Assembly (NCBI RefSeq): GCF_001894885.1
Contig: NZ_BCXB01000004.1
Coordinates: 124,001-188,000, forward strand
DNA: 64,000 nucleotides
Origin: Rhodococcus marinonascens NBRC 14363
GTDB taxonomy: Bacteria; Actinomycetota; Actinomycetes; Mycobacteriales; Mycobacteriaceae
Direction of reading: 5' to 3'
Each line of letters opens with the position of its first letter. Position 1 is the first letter of the stretch. Position numbers and translations under genes: made by a program. The notes beneath the pieces are model-generated. The model ran no database searches. It saw only the letters and a list, made by a program, of their open reading frames with translations, and was not told where the DNA came from. Of the stretch, positions 26,326 to 35,028 are shown piece after piece.

Positions 26326-26363
26326 ACACTAGGCAACTCGCCGGAACCGCACAACCCATTTTT
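26326..26363 (-). promoter_or_regulatory. whiB7 promoter with WhiB7-type AT-rich box
   Basis: On the minus strand AAAAAT (26363-26358) is followed after GGG by TTGTGC (-35, 26354-26349), a 17-bp spacer, and TAGTGT (-10, 26331-26326). WhiB7 is known to act with the main sigma factor at promoters having an AT-rich box a few bases before the -35, so this arrangement predicts autoregulation. Transcription should start near 26319. Confidence 0.7.
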
Positions 26364-26635
26364 GACCTGCGGGGACACGAACCACCTGATCCTGGCAGGT
26401 CGGTGAGTGCCAACACACGATCCGACCAGCAGTTCATATGTCATCAACGTTTATCACGCTGTGTTCGTCATGCCCCACGACCGCCTGGTCTGGGCCGAAG
26501 GACGATACGCCGGCAGACTGATCAGGCGGTCGAAACATGTTCTGTCGCTGGCAGCTCAGGTTGTCAAACATGCCGACGTCAGGACGGGATTCACGGTCCT
26601 TCCCCGAAGGCTGATGGTCTAGTTTTCAAACGCGC
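26364..26635. other. Spacer between the whiB7 promoter and uvrD2 end
   Basis: No intact gene is visible in this 272-bp piece. Its main content is an IS5-type transposase fragment at 26488-26622 on the plus strand. The uvrD2 stop follows at 26636. Confidence 0.6.
26488..26622 (+). pseudogene. IS5-type transposase C-terminal fragment
   Basis: The frame reads VWAEGRYAGRLIRRSKHVLS then QVVKHADVRTGFTVLPRRLM before a stop. ADGGYAGRL and VVKR...GFxVLPRRWVVERT are standard C-terminal blocks of IS5-like DDE transposases, with the DDE glutamate region lost after VLPRR. Only about 45 codons remain. It lies within the conserved whiB7-uvrD2 interval, so an IS once inserted here. Confidence 0.5.
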
Positions 26636-28774
26636 TCAGGGGCTCGCGTTTCCCTTGATTACAGCGAGGACCTCTTCGCCGTATTGCTCGAGTTTCTTCG
26701 CACCGATCCCAGGAATCGCAACAAGCCCTCGATCGTCCCGTGGTCTCTGCTCGGCGAGAGCTGTCAGCGTGTTGTCGGTGAAAATCACGTAGGCGGGCAT
26801 CTTCAACTCCCGCGACTTCTCGAGCCGCCACGACCTGAGCGATTCGAGGAGTTCGACGTCCACGTCGGACGGGCACCCCTCACATCGTCCCAACATGGTG
26901 GGGGTGGATCCGATCAGCTGCTTTCCGCACAACCGGCACCGAGGAGGCTTCTTGTTGCTCTTGCCAGGCGCGGCGATCCGCGACGCGGGCGAGTCGTCAG
27001 GGATGAGACCGTGCAGGAACCGTGAACGACGCCGTGACTTACGGCCACCCTCGTTGCGCGAGAGCGCCCAGGACATCTGCAGGTGCTCACGCGCGCGTGT
27101 GACACCGACATACAGCAACCGGCGTTCCTCCTCGACGGCGGCATTGTCGGGCCCAGAGTTGGCGTCGCCGAGCACGTGCTGGATGGGCAGTGTGCCGTCG
27201 GTGAGACCCACGAGGAACACCGCGTCCCATTCCAGCCCCTTCGCTGCGTGCAGTGAGGCGAGCGTCACGCCCTGCACGACGGGTGGGTGGCGCGCCTCGG
27301 CTCGCAGGCTCAGCTCGCGCAACAGCGCCTGAAGGGTCAACTCGGGGTCCTGGGCCAATTGTTCCTCAGTGAGTGCGACCAGCGCGGACAGTGAGGACCA
27401 GCGCTCCCGGGCCTGCGCACCCGCAGGTTCGGTGTCGGTCAGTCCGAGCGGCACGAGCACGGCGCGGACGAGCGTCACCAGATCTGCCCCGACCGCGTCC
27501 GGCAGGTCATCTCGGCCCGCAGCCTTGCGCAGCTCCGACAGTGCCTGCCGCACCTCGGTTCGGGTGAAGAAGCCCTCGCCCCCGCGAACTTGGTACGGGA
27601 TACCGAGTTTCGTCAACGCCTGCTCGTGTACCTCGGACTGGGCGTTGATCCGATAGAGGACCGCAATCTCCGCTGCCGGGGTACCCGCGGCGATGAGCCG
27701 TTTGATCTTGCCCGCCACGCCGGCGGCCTCCGCCGGCTCGTCGTCGAACTCGGCGAAACCCGGCTCCGGCCCCGGGTCGCGTTGCCCGATCAGCTGCAGT
27801 CGAGTGCCGGCGATCCTTCCCTTGGCCGCACCGATGACCCGGTTCGCCATCGACACGACCTCGGGGGTGGAGCGGTAGTCGCGCTCGAGGCGCACGACGG
27901 TGGCCTCGGGGAATCGACGCGAGAAACCCAGCAGATACTCGGGTGTGGCGCCGGTGAACGAATAGATGGTCTGGTTGGCGTCACCGACCACCGTGAGGTC
28001 GTCTCGCTCACCGAGCCAGGCGTTGAGAACACGCTGCTGAAGTGGGGTGACGTCCTGGTATTCGTCCACGACGAAGCATCGGTAGCGGTCACGAAACTCC
28101 TCGGCGACGGCCGAATGCTCTTCGAGTGCGGCCACAGTGTGAAGGAGGAGGTCGTCGAAGTCGAGGAGCATCCCGTCCTGGTTGCGAGTCTTGAGTTCTT
28201 CGTAACCCTGGTAGACCTCGGCGACCTTCGCGGCGTCTACCGGCGGTTCCCTGCGCATCCGGGCCACCGCATGCGGATAATCCTCGGAAGCGATCAGGGA
28301 CGCCTTGGCCCATTCGATCTCACTCGCCAAATCACGGACGCTCTCGGTGCTGGTGGACAGGCCTGCCCGCCCGGCCGCGGAGGACACGACCGCGAACTTG
28401 CGGTCCAGCAGGCGCCAATCCGTGTTGCCGACCACCTGCGGCCAGAAGTACCTCAGCTGCCGCAGAGCGGCGGCATGGAAAGTCCGCGCCTGGACCTGAG
28501 TTCCGCCTTCGCCGATCCCCAGGCTGCGAAGCCGGCCCCTCATCTCACCGGCCGCTCGCGCCGTGAACGTCACTGCCAGCACCTGCCCCGCGGCGACGTG
28601 CCCGGTCTCCACCAGATGCGAGATACGACGGGTGATCGTCCGGGTCTTCCCTGTTCCCGCGCCCGCCAATACACAGACCGGCCCACGCGGTGCGAGCACG
28701 GCTGCGGACTGTTCAGGGTCGAGACCGGTATTCGTCACCTCTGCTGGGGCTTTGGCCGACATGCCGTCCATCAT
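26636..28774 (-). CDS. uvrD2: ATP-dependent DNA helicase UvrD2
   Basis: A 712-residue superfamily 1 helicase. Walker A is [16 protein letters not shown] (about residue 37), motif [15 protein letters not shown], motif [16 protein letters not shown], motif [15 protein letters not shown] and motif [19 protein letters not shown]. UvrD2 features follow: a four-cysteine zinc knuckle (CRLCGKQL and RCEGCP) and a C-terminal HRDC domain ([20 protein letters not shown]). The mycobacterial enzyme unwinds DNA 3' to 5' and is needed for growth. Start ATG 28774 or ATG 28762. It is divergent from the mycoredoxin gene, with promoters in 93 bp. Confidence 0.93.
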   Translation of the reverse strand: MMDGMSAKAPAEVTNTGLDPEQSAAVLAPRGPVCVLAGAGTGKTRTITRRISHLVETGHVAAGQVLAVTFTARAAGEMRGRLRSLGIGEGGTQVQARTFHAAALRQLRYFWPQVVGNTDWRLLDRKFAVVSSAAGRAGLSTSTESVRDLASEIEWAKASLIASEDYPHAVARMRREPPVDAAKVAEVYQGYEELKTRNQDGMLLDFDDLLLHTVAALEEHSAVAEEFRDRYRCFVVDEYQDVTPLQQRVLNAWLGERDDLTVVGDANQTIYSFTGATPEYLLGFSRRFPEATVVRLERDYRSTPEVVSMANRVIGAAKGRIAGTRLQLIGQRDPGPEPGFAEFDDEPAEAAGVAGKIKRLIAAGTPAAEIAVLYRINAQSEVHEQALTKLGIPYQVRGGEGFFTRTEVRQALSELRKAAGRDDLPDAVGADLVTLVRAVLVPLGLTDTEPAGAQARERWSSLSALVALTEEQLAQDPELTLQALLRELSLRAEARHPPVVQGVTLASLHAAKGLEWDAVFLVGLTDGTLPIQHVLGDANSGPDNAAVEEERRLLYVGVTRAREHLQMSWALSRNEGGRKSRRRSRFLHGLIPDDSPASRIAAPGKSNKKPPRCRLCGKQLIGSTPTMLGRCEGCPSDVDVELLESLRSWRLEKSRELKMPAYVIFTDNTLTALAEQRPRDDRGLVAIPGIGAKKLEQYGEEVLAVIKGNASP

Positions 28775-28867
28775 GACAGGGACAACCGACAGAGCGTGCA
28801 GCGGACGACCGCCGAGAGATGTCGCTGCAGTGGGAACATATTACGTTCCCGTGGTGTTGTAGCCGCC

Positions 28868-29122
28868 GTGACCGCAACTGATACTCCCGCCCTGACCATC
28901 TACTCCACCACGTGGTGCGGCTACTGCCGGCGTCTGAAGACGCAACTGGACGAGTCCGGTATCGGCTACGTGGAGATCGACATAGAGAACGATCCGGTGT
29001 CGGCTGATTTCGTCGGCAGCGTCAACGGCGGCAACCACGTCGTCCCCACCCTTAAGTTCGCCGACGGCAGCACCGCGACCAACCCTTCGCTCGCGCAGGT
29101 CAAGAAACTCCTCGACGTCTAG
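28868..29122 (+). CDS. mrx1: Mycoredoxin (glutaredoxin-like, mycothiol-dependent)
   Basis: An 84-residue thioredoxin-fold protein from GTG 28868. The redox pair is in TIYSTTWCGYCRRLK (CGYC) and the cis-proline in HVVPTLKFADGS. This matches Mrx1, which reduces mycothiol mixed disulfides on proteins, a reaction specific to mycothiol-making actinobacteria. It lies between uvrD2 and nudC as in mycobacteria. Its stop overlaps the stop of nudC by CTAG (29119-29122), tail to tail. A longer frame open upstream is antisense to uvrD2 and was not used. Confidence 0.92.
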   Translation: MTATDTPALTIYSTTWCGYCRRLKTQLDESGIGYVEIDIENDPVSADFVGSVNGGNHVVPTLKFADGSTATNPSLAQVKKLLDV

Positions 29123-30030
29123 GACGCCCATGTTGCTCCCGCCCAGGATTCGATGATCCCCCGCGCGATGGAGATCGAGCCCGGGAGCAGTAGCGGAGCA
29201 TCATCATCCGACGCCCAATCACCGAGCTCGAGCGCCGTGCGCACCTCGTCCCGGGTGAACCATCGGGCCTCGGCGATCTCGCCGTCCGTGAACGTGAACG
29301 GGACGTCGGGATCGCCGACCGCGGCGAATCCGATCATCACCGACCGCGGGAACGGCCACGGCTGGCTGCCCAGGTAGCGCACCCCGCGGACATCGATTCC
29401 CACTTCTTCCTTGATCTCTCGGACCACGCAGGCCTCGAGGGATTCACCGGCCTCGACGAACCCGGCCAGGAGCGAGTACCGCCTCGGCGGCCACGTGGAC
29501 TGCCGAGCCAGCAGGACGTGGTCTCCGCCGTCGTGGACAAGGCAGATGATCGCGGGATCAGTGCGGGGGAACTCCTCGTGTCCGGTGCTCGTCGAGATCC
29601 GCGACCACCCCGACATTGTCGGTTCCGAGGCCGCGCCGTCGAGGGCGCTGAAGCCTGCGCGGTCATGCCAGTTCAGCATTGCGAGCGCACTGGTGAGCAG
29701 ACCGGCATCCGCATCGTCGAGCGTTTCGCCCAACGATCGGAGATCGTCCAGTTCACCGGTGAGTGCCGGCACCCGCACCGCCCACACGTGCCGGCCCTTG
29801 CGGACGCCAAGGAAAATCGCTCCACGCTGTGGTTCGGGACCGAGTTCAGTGGCGTCCGCAAACACCAGGCCGGCATCGTCAACCCGGACCTGCCCCCGGT
29901 GATTGACCCGCAGGAGAAGCGATTCCGGCCATCCCGCACGCAAAGCGTCCGCGTCTGAACGCAGTTCCTCGGCTCGGCCGACAGCGGAGCGGGACAGGAG
30001 CGGGGTCTCGTTCAACTGGAATGCAGTCAC
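29119..30030 (-). CDS. nudC: NAD(+)/NADH diphosphatase, zinc site lost
   Basis: A 303-residue Nudix hydrolase that cleaves NADH (and in some bacteria removes NAD caps from RNA). The Nudix box is complete: GFVEAGESLEACVVREIKEE and VGI, followed by the NudC-specific SQPWPFPRSVMIGFAA. The N-terminal region aligns with NudC, but where the zinc ribbon should hold four cysteines the sequence is LNWHDRAGFSALDGAASEPT, with none. The catalytic part is unaffected by eye. It is downstream of the K+ channel gene (20 bp) on the same strand. Confidence 0.88.
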   Translation of the reverse strand: MTAFQLNETPLLSRSAVGRAEELRSDADALRAGWPESLLLRVNHRGQVRVDDAGLVFADATELGPEPQRGAIFLGVRKGRHVWAVRVPALTGELDDLRSLGETLDDADAGLLTSALAMLNWHDRAGFSALDGAASEPTMSGWSRISTSTGHEEFPRTDPAIICLVHDGGDHVLLARQSTWPPRRYSLLAGFVEAGESLEACVVREIKEEVGIDVRGVRYLGSQPWPFPRSVMIGFAAVGDPDVPFTFTDGEIAEARWFTRDEVRTALELGDWASDDDAPLLLPGSISIARGIIESWAGATWAS

Positions 30031-30050
30031 GACGTCGACACTACTGCCGA

Positions 30051-31118
30051 TCAGTTAGCGGCCCTACGGATATACAGCAGACGGTCGTTCTCCTCAACCG
30101 AATCGACCTCCGCCGAGCCGACCCGCACCAGTCGCCCGTCGCGGACGACACCGAGCACGATGTCGGACAAATGACGCGGAGAGCCGCCGATCTCGTCCCG
30201 TTCCACGGCGCGTTCGGCGATGGCGAACCCGGCCTCCGGCGTGAGTAGATCCTCCATCATCTCGACCACGCTGGGGGTGGTCGTGGCGATGCCCAAAAGT
30301 CGGCCCGCGGTCTCGGAGGACACGACGACCGAGTCGGCACCGGACTGCCGCAGCAAATGCGTGTTCTCCGACTCTCGGATGGCCGCGACTATCTTCGCCT
30401 TCGGTGCGATCTCGCGCGCCGTCAGAGTCACGAGCACCGCGGTGTCGTCTCGGTTGGGCGCAACGATGATGGCCGCTGCATTCTGCGCGCCCGCCAACCG
30501 CAGCACATCCGACTTGGTCGCGGATCCGTGGACTGTGACCAGCCCCTTTCCCGCAGCCAAATCGAGCACTGACTGATCCGTGTCCACCACGACAATCTCC
30601 GACGGAGGGACGTCGTCACCGAGCATCGCGTCGATCGCGGTGCGCCCCTTCGTTCCGTAACCGATCACCACGGTGTGATTGCGCACGTGCCGCCTCCAAC
30701 GCTGAATTTTGAACGTCTGACGCGAGCTCTCCGTGAGTGCGGAGAGGGTCGTACCGACGAGGATTATGAGGAAGAAGATTCGAAGGGGCGTGATCAGCAG
30801 GACGTTGAGAAGTCTCGCGGACTCCGTGATGGGGATGATGTCGCCGTAGCCCGTCGTCGACAACGACACCGTCGCGTAATAGATGCAGTCGAGGAGCGAC
30901 AACTCGCCGCCCTGCGAATCCTGATAGCCGTCCCGGTCTAGGTACACGATAAAGACGGCCAACCCCAACGCCGCCAGGGCATACCCCACCCGGCGATAGA
31001 TCGCCCGCGCCGGACTGGTCTGCAATTCCGGAATCCGGAGAACCCCCACCAACGCGAAGTCCGGCCGGTCGGTCAAGTTGTCCGACCTGCTCAATCTCTC
31101 ACGCAGCCTACCGGCCAT
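30051..31118 (-). CDS. Potassium channel with RCK (TrkA-N) domain
   Basis: A 355-residue two-helix potassium channel. TM1 is VGYALAALGLAVFIVYL, the pore has the K+ filter TTGYGDI, and TM2 is LLITPLRIFFLIILVGTTL. The cytoplasmic RCK domain follows: HTVVIGYGTKGRTAIDAML with a Rossmann glycine motif, then VVVDTDQSVLDLA and VHGSATKSDVLRLAGA. A TrkA-C type tail closes the protein (HLSDIVLGVVRDGRLVRVG). It mediates gated K+ flux across the membrane, and K+ balance fits the osmotic theme of the window, though the gene belongs to the conserved core order. Confidence 0.9.
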   Translation of the reverse strand: MAGRLRERLSRSDNLTDRPDFALVGVLRIPELQTSPARAIYRRVGYALAALGLAVFIVYLDRDGYQDSQGGELSLLDCIYYATVSLSTTGYGDIIPITESARLLNVLLITPLRIFFLIILVGTTLSALTESSRQTFKIQRWRRHVRNHTVVIGYGTKGRTAIDAMLGDDVPPSEIVVVDTDQSVLDLAAGKGLVTVHGSATKSDVLRLAGAQNAAAIIVAPNRDDTAVLVTLTAREIAPKAKIVAAIRESENTHLLRQSGADSVVVSSETAGRLLGIATTTPSVVEMMEDLLTPEAGFAIAERAVERDEIGGSPRHLSDIVLGVVRDGRLVRVGSAEVDSVEENDRLLYIRRAAN

Positions 31119-31207
31119 TTCTTCGTCCCCACGTTGTATAGAACTATGTCATCGGCTGGCAGCCTATCGCCGATTCGCCCACCAATGACACGTCGACGCC
31201 CCGGTGT

Positions 31208-31255
31208 CGCCGATCGCACGGTCAGGGTTGGCGCCGATCGCACGGTCAGGGTTGG
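31208..31255. repeat. Perfect 24-bp tandem duplication upstream of the DoxX gene
   Basis: The unit CGCCGATCGCACGGTCAGGG plus TTGG occurs at 31208-31231 and 31232-31255 without mismatch. It lies between the K+ channel and DoxX starts, so it alters the spacing of the DoxX promoter region. Confidence 0.9.
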
Positions 31256-31287
31256 CGACAACCCGGCGATTCATGCAAGCTGTCGGC

Positions 31288-31686
31288 ATGCAACAAGAAA
31301 GCCAAACACCACGACAGAGCCAGAGGCCCGCGCTGCGTCTGGCCACAATATTGCTCGGTTCCGGCACCATGCATTTCGCCAAGCCCGAGTTCTTCGACAA
31401 CCTTGTCCCGACACAACTGCCGGGCGACGCCCGCACGTACACCAATGTATCGGGGGTCGCCGAACTCGCCATTGGCACCGCGCTGCTCGTGCCGCGCACC
31501 CGCAGGCTCGGCGGTGGCCTCGCCGCACTCCTGTTCGTCGCCGTGTTCCCTGCCAATATCAACATGGCTGTGGACTGGCTGAGGAGCTCCAAGACCACGA
31601 ACGCACAGAAAGCCCTTGCACTGCTACGCCTTCCACTGCAGATTCCGTTGATCACCGAGTCGCTGAAGGCTCGCCGTCGCGCCTGA
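31288..31686 (+). CDS. DoxX family membrane protein
   Basis: A 132-residue membrane protein with about four hydrophobic segments: LATILLGSGTMHFAKPEFFD, VSGVAELAIGTALLVP, LAALLFVAVFPANINMAVDW and a C-terminal stretch. The HFAKPEFFDNLVP motif is typical of the DoxX/DUF4267-like group. Some relatives act in thiol-oxidant or sulfur metabolism complexes; no function can be given here. Starts at 31288 (ATG) or 31273 (ATG) are both possible. Its last 63 bp overlap the 3' end of adnB on the other strand. Confidence 0.7.
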   Translation: MQQESQTPRQSQRPALRLATILLGSGTMHFAKPEFFDNLVPTQLPGDARTYTNVSGVAELAIGTALLVPRTRRLGGGLAALLFVAVFPANINMAVDWLRSSKTTNAQKALALLRLPLQIPLITESLKARRRA

Positions 31687-34600
31687 AGTTTGCGGTCGGT
31701 CCACCGATATTTCAGCATCTTCGGCCCCTGCCCTGCGGATGAGACGCGCCAGCGAGTCGGCGTCGGGCAGGTGGTCAGGCGCAATCGTTCGCCCGGACCG
31801 CACGTAGTGGAATGCGGCGCGAACCCGCTCGACGGGAGCGCCCATCAGTTCGGCCCAGGCCAACCGGTAGGCGGCCAGTTGCATCACGACGGCTTTCTCG
31901 TTCGCCTCGCTCGGCTCCGCGCCGGTCTTCCAGTCGATCACCGTCCAGCCGCCGTCGGGGTCGGTGAACACCGCATCGATCCGCCCGCGCAACACCGTTC
32001 CCGCCAACGACGTCTCGAACGCCACCTCGACGTCGGTCGGGTTTCGGTGCGCCCAGGACGATCGCAGGAATGCTTCCTGAAGGGTCACGAGATCCGATTC
32101 GGGGCCGGCTCCCGTGTCTGCAGCGCCGGGCAACTCGTCGAGGTCCAGCAGTCGGGTGGCTCCGAATCGGCGCTCCACCCAAGCGTGGAAGGCCGTACCC
32201 CGCCGCGCGAGCGGATTGGGTGGGTACGGCAGCGGACGCCGCAATCGCGCTGCCAGCGCGTCCGGGTCGGCCTCGAGTTCTACCAACTGACTCACCGACA
32301 ACTGGCTGGGCAGCACCACCTCCGCGCGAGCATTCATGCGCGCTTGCCTCTCCTCGAGGAGTGCATCGACGTCGGCGGCCCAGTTCTCGGGGTCGCCGAT
32401 CTCGCTTTCCGTGGCAGGCTCTCCGGCGCCCTTCAGAGCCTCGAGCACCAGCGACGCGCCGCGATCGACCGATTCACGCCGGAGTCCGAGCGGATCCCGC
32501 GGCCACTGCGCCGACTTGGGCTCGCTGGTGAGCGGGTTCTGTTCCTCGGGTCCGGGGGCCGGGGACCAGATGTCGACGATCCCGGTCCCCTCATGCTCCT
32601 CATTGGTCACCATGTCGCGCAGTTCCGTGAGGAAATCCGACGGCCCCTTCGGCTCGGTTCCCGATTCTGCCCAGTGATGGCCCGAAGCGAACAGCACCCG
32701 TTCGGTCCTCGTGATAGCGACGTAGAACAACCGCCGGTCCTCGTCGAGTCTCCGCGCTGCCAACGCCGCCTTGTGCGCCTTCACCGCATCCTCGAGATCC
32801 TTCCGGTCGTATAGATTCTCTAGGTCGAGAACCGGCACGCCGTCGGCCGACTCCCCCACCCGAGCACGGTCGCCGCGCAGCGAAGGCGGCAGTTCACCGA
32901 TGGCACCGAGCCAGGTCCCGGAAGCAGCCCCCGACGGGAACACTCCGGCGGTGAGGTGCGGTACCGCCACGACTTCCCACTCCAGCCCCTTGGCCGAATG
33001 CACCGTGAGCACTTGGACGCGGTGCGGGTCCACTTCAACTTCTCCCGGTGCCAAGCCCTTCTCGATCGATTCGGCGGCCGAGAGGAACCCGAGGAGCCCG
33101 GTCAGTGTGGCCGCCGAACGACTCGAGTAGCCGGAGACGACGTCGGCGAATGCGTCGAGATGCTCGCGCCCCGCACTCCCGCGCCCCGACTGGCGGGTCC
33201 GAGCCTGCGCCTCGATGCCGACACCCACCACTCGCTCGACTTCGGCCACCAGTTCGGTGAGCGGCTGCCCGATCCGCTCTCGCAGAGAAGCCAATTCCCT
33301 CGCGACGGCGGCGATCCGCGCGTATCCGACCGGCGAATAGCGTTCGGCTGAACCGGGATCCGCCAGTGCGTCCGCAAGCCCGGCCTGATCGGCCTGCTCA
33401 CCAGGCAGGACCTCACCGACGGCATCCGCCAAAACGGACGGATCGGTGACGGCACCGGTGGCGCCGTATCCGGTTCCGATGGCCAACTCGGACGCCCGAC
33501 GCGACAGTGCCAACAGGTCGGAGGCCCCGATCTGCCATCGCGCTCCGGTCAGCATGCGCACGGCGGCACTGCCCGCCATCGGGTCGGCGACCACTCGCAG
33601 CATCGCGATCACGTCGGCCACCTCAGGCGTGTGGAGCAGTCCACCGAGTCCGACCACTTCGACGGGTAGCCCTCGGGAGCGAAGCACCTCCGCGATCGGT
33701 GCGGCATCCGCGTTGCGGCGGATCAACACTGCCGCGGTCGGCGGGTCCTCTCCCTCGCGCGCGGCGGCCGCGAACTGCTCGGCGATCCGGTCGGCCACCC
33801 ACTCGCGTTCCTGTCCGACGTCGCCGGTCATCGCCAGACGGACATCGCCCTTTGTCGCACCCACTTTTTTCGCCTCGAGCTTGCCGACCGGCACGCCCCG
33901 CTCTCGCAGGGACGCCGACACCATGTTCGCGAGGGTCAGGGCCTCCGGCGGATTGCGCCAACTCGTGAGCAGTTCCAGTGTCGGCGCCGGTTTGCCGTTG
34001 GTCAGCGGGAAGTCCGTCTCGAACCGGGGAAGGTTGGCAGCCGACGCACCGCGCCAGCCGTAGATCGACTGCATGGGGTCGCCCACCGCGGTAAGTGCGA
34101 GATCGCCGTCGAGTCCGCCGCCGAACAGCGACGACAGCAACACCCGCTGTGAGTGCCCGGTGTCCTGGTACTCGTCGAGTAGCACAGCTCGGAAGCGGTG
34201 GCGTTCGGCGAGTCTGACCTCGGAGTGGTCCGAGGCCACCCTGGCCGCCAACGACATCTGGCTGCCGAAGTCCAGGGCACCCTCCCGGCGCAGAGTGTCG
34301 GCCAGACGCCGCACCAGAGGGAGCAGTTCAACCCGCCGATGCTGGGTGTCGAGGACATCGAGCAGTTCCTTGCTGGGACCGCCGCGTTGGCGCGGACCGG
34401 CGGGAAGGGCATGAATCAGCTTGTCGAGTTCGGTGTGCGCCTGTCGCAGGTCGTCCGGTTCGACGAGGTGCTCTGCCAGCTGACCCGACAGTGCCAGCAC
34501 AGCTTCGGTGACGGACGCCGGATTCCGATCGGTGTCGAGATCACCGTCCCACGAGCTGACCACCCGGTGCCCGAGCTGCCACAATTCCGTCTCCGACAGC

Positions 34601-35028
34601 AGCGTGGCGGAGGGTTCGATGGGCAGCAGAAGACCGTGCTCGGACAGCAGTCGTCCAGCGTACGAGTGGTAGGTGCTGACCTCCGGCTCGCCGTTGAGGA
34701 TCCGCGACCTGAGATCACCGCTCGGGTCGAGTCTGCGGAGCAAGTCCGAACCCGCCAACCGGGCAAGGTGCTTCCTGATCCGCTTCGTCAACTGCTGCGC
34801 TGCCTTCCGGGTGAAAGTCAGACCCAACACGGCCTCCGGATCGACGAGGCCGTTGGCCACCAGCCATACGACGCGCGCCGCCATCGTCTCCGTCTTTCCC
34901 GCGCCCGCACCCGCGACGACGAGGGTCGGGCCGAGATCCGCGGCGATGACCGCGGCTTGCTCCTCGGTCGGCGGATGCTCCTGACCCAGGCCCTCCGCCA
35001 GTTCCATCGGATCGATCCGGATGTTCAT
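31624..35028 (-). CDS. adnB: AdnB, helicase-nuclease subunit for double-strand break processing
   Basis: A 1134-residue UvrD/AddA-type protein. Walker A is VVAGAGAGKTETMAAR, motif II VLLDEYQDTGHSQ, motif III GDPMQSIYGWRGA and motif VI FYVAITRTERVLFASG. The C-terminal RecB-like nuclease is visible in GTAFHAWVERRFG, RGRIDAVFTDPDG and WTVIDWKTGAEPS (catalytic Asp and Lys). With AdnA it forms the mycobacterial-type heterodimer that unwinds and resects broken ends, replacing RecBCD. I chose ATG 35028 (MNIRIDPMELAEGLGQ): it overlaps the adnA stop as ATGA, implying translational coupling. An apparent extension upstream to 35868 is antisense-like reading of adnA. Confidence 0.93.
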   Translation of the reverse strand: MNIRIDPMELAEGLGQEHPPTEEQAAVIAADLGPTLVVAGAGAGKTETMAARVVWLVANGLVDPEAVLGLTFTRKAAQQLTKRIRKHLARLAGSDLLRRLDPSGDLRSRILNGEPEVSTYHSYAGRLLSEHGLLLPIEPSATLLSETELWQLGHRVVSSWDGDLDTDRNPASVTEAVLALSGQLAEHLVEPDDLRQAHTELDKLIHALPAGPRQRGGPSKELLDVLDTQHRRVELLPLVRRLADTLRREGALDFGSQMSLAARVASDHSEVRLAERHRFRAVLLDEYQDTGHSQRVLLSSLFGGGLDGDLALTAVGDPMQSIYGWRGASAANLPRFETDFPLTNGKPAPTLELLTSWRNPPEALTLANMVSASLRERGVPVGKLEAKKVGATKGDVRLAMTGDVGQEREWVADRIAEQFAAAAREGEDPPTAAVLIRRNADAAPIAEVLRSRGLPVEVVGLGGLLHTPEVADVIAMLRVVADPMAGSAAVRMLTGARWQIGASDLLALSRRASELAIGTGYGATGAVTDPSVLADAVGEVLPGEQADQAGLADALADPGSAERYSPVGYARIAAVARELASLRERIGQPLTELVAEVERVVGVGIEAQARTRQSGRGSAGREHLDAFADVVSGYSSRSAATLTGLLGFLSAAESIEKGLAPGEVEVDPHRVQVLTVHSAKGLEWEVVAVPHLTAGVFPSGAASGTWLGAIGELPPSLRGDRARVGESADGVPVLDLENLYDRKDLEDAVKAHKAALAARRLDEDRRLFYVAITRTERVLFASGHHWAESGTEPKGPSDFLTELRDMVTNEEHEGTGIVDIWSPAPGPEEQNPLTSEPKSAQWPRDPLGLRRESVDRGASLVLEALKGAGEPATESEIGDPENWAADVDALLEERQARMNARAEVVLPSQLSVSQLVELEADPDALAARLRRPLPYPPNPLARRGTAFHAWVERRFGATRLLDLDELPGAADTGAGPESDLVTLQEAFLRSSWAHRNPTDVEVAFETSLAGTVLRGRIDAVFTDPDGGWTVIDWKTGAEPSEANEKAVVMQLAAYRLAWAELMGAPVERVRAAFHYVRSGRTIAPDHLPDADSLARLIRRAGAEDAEISVDRPQTSGATASLQRLGDQRNLQWKA

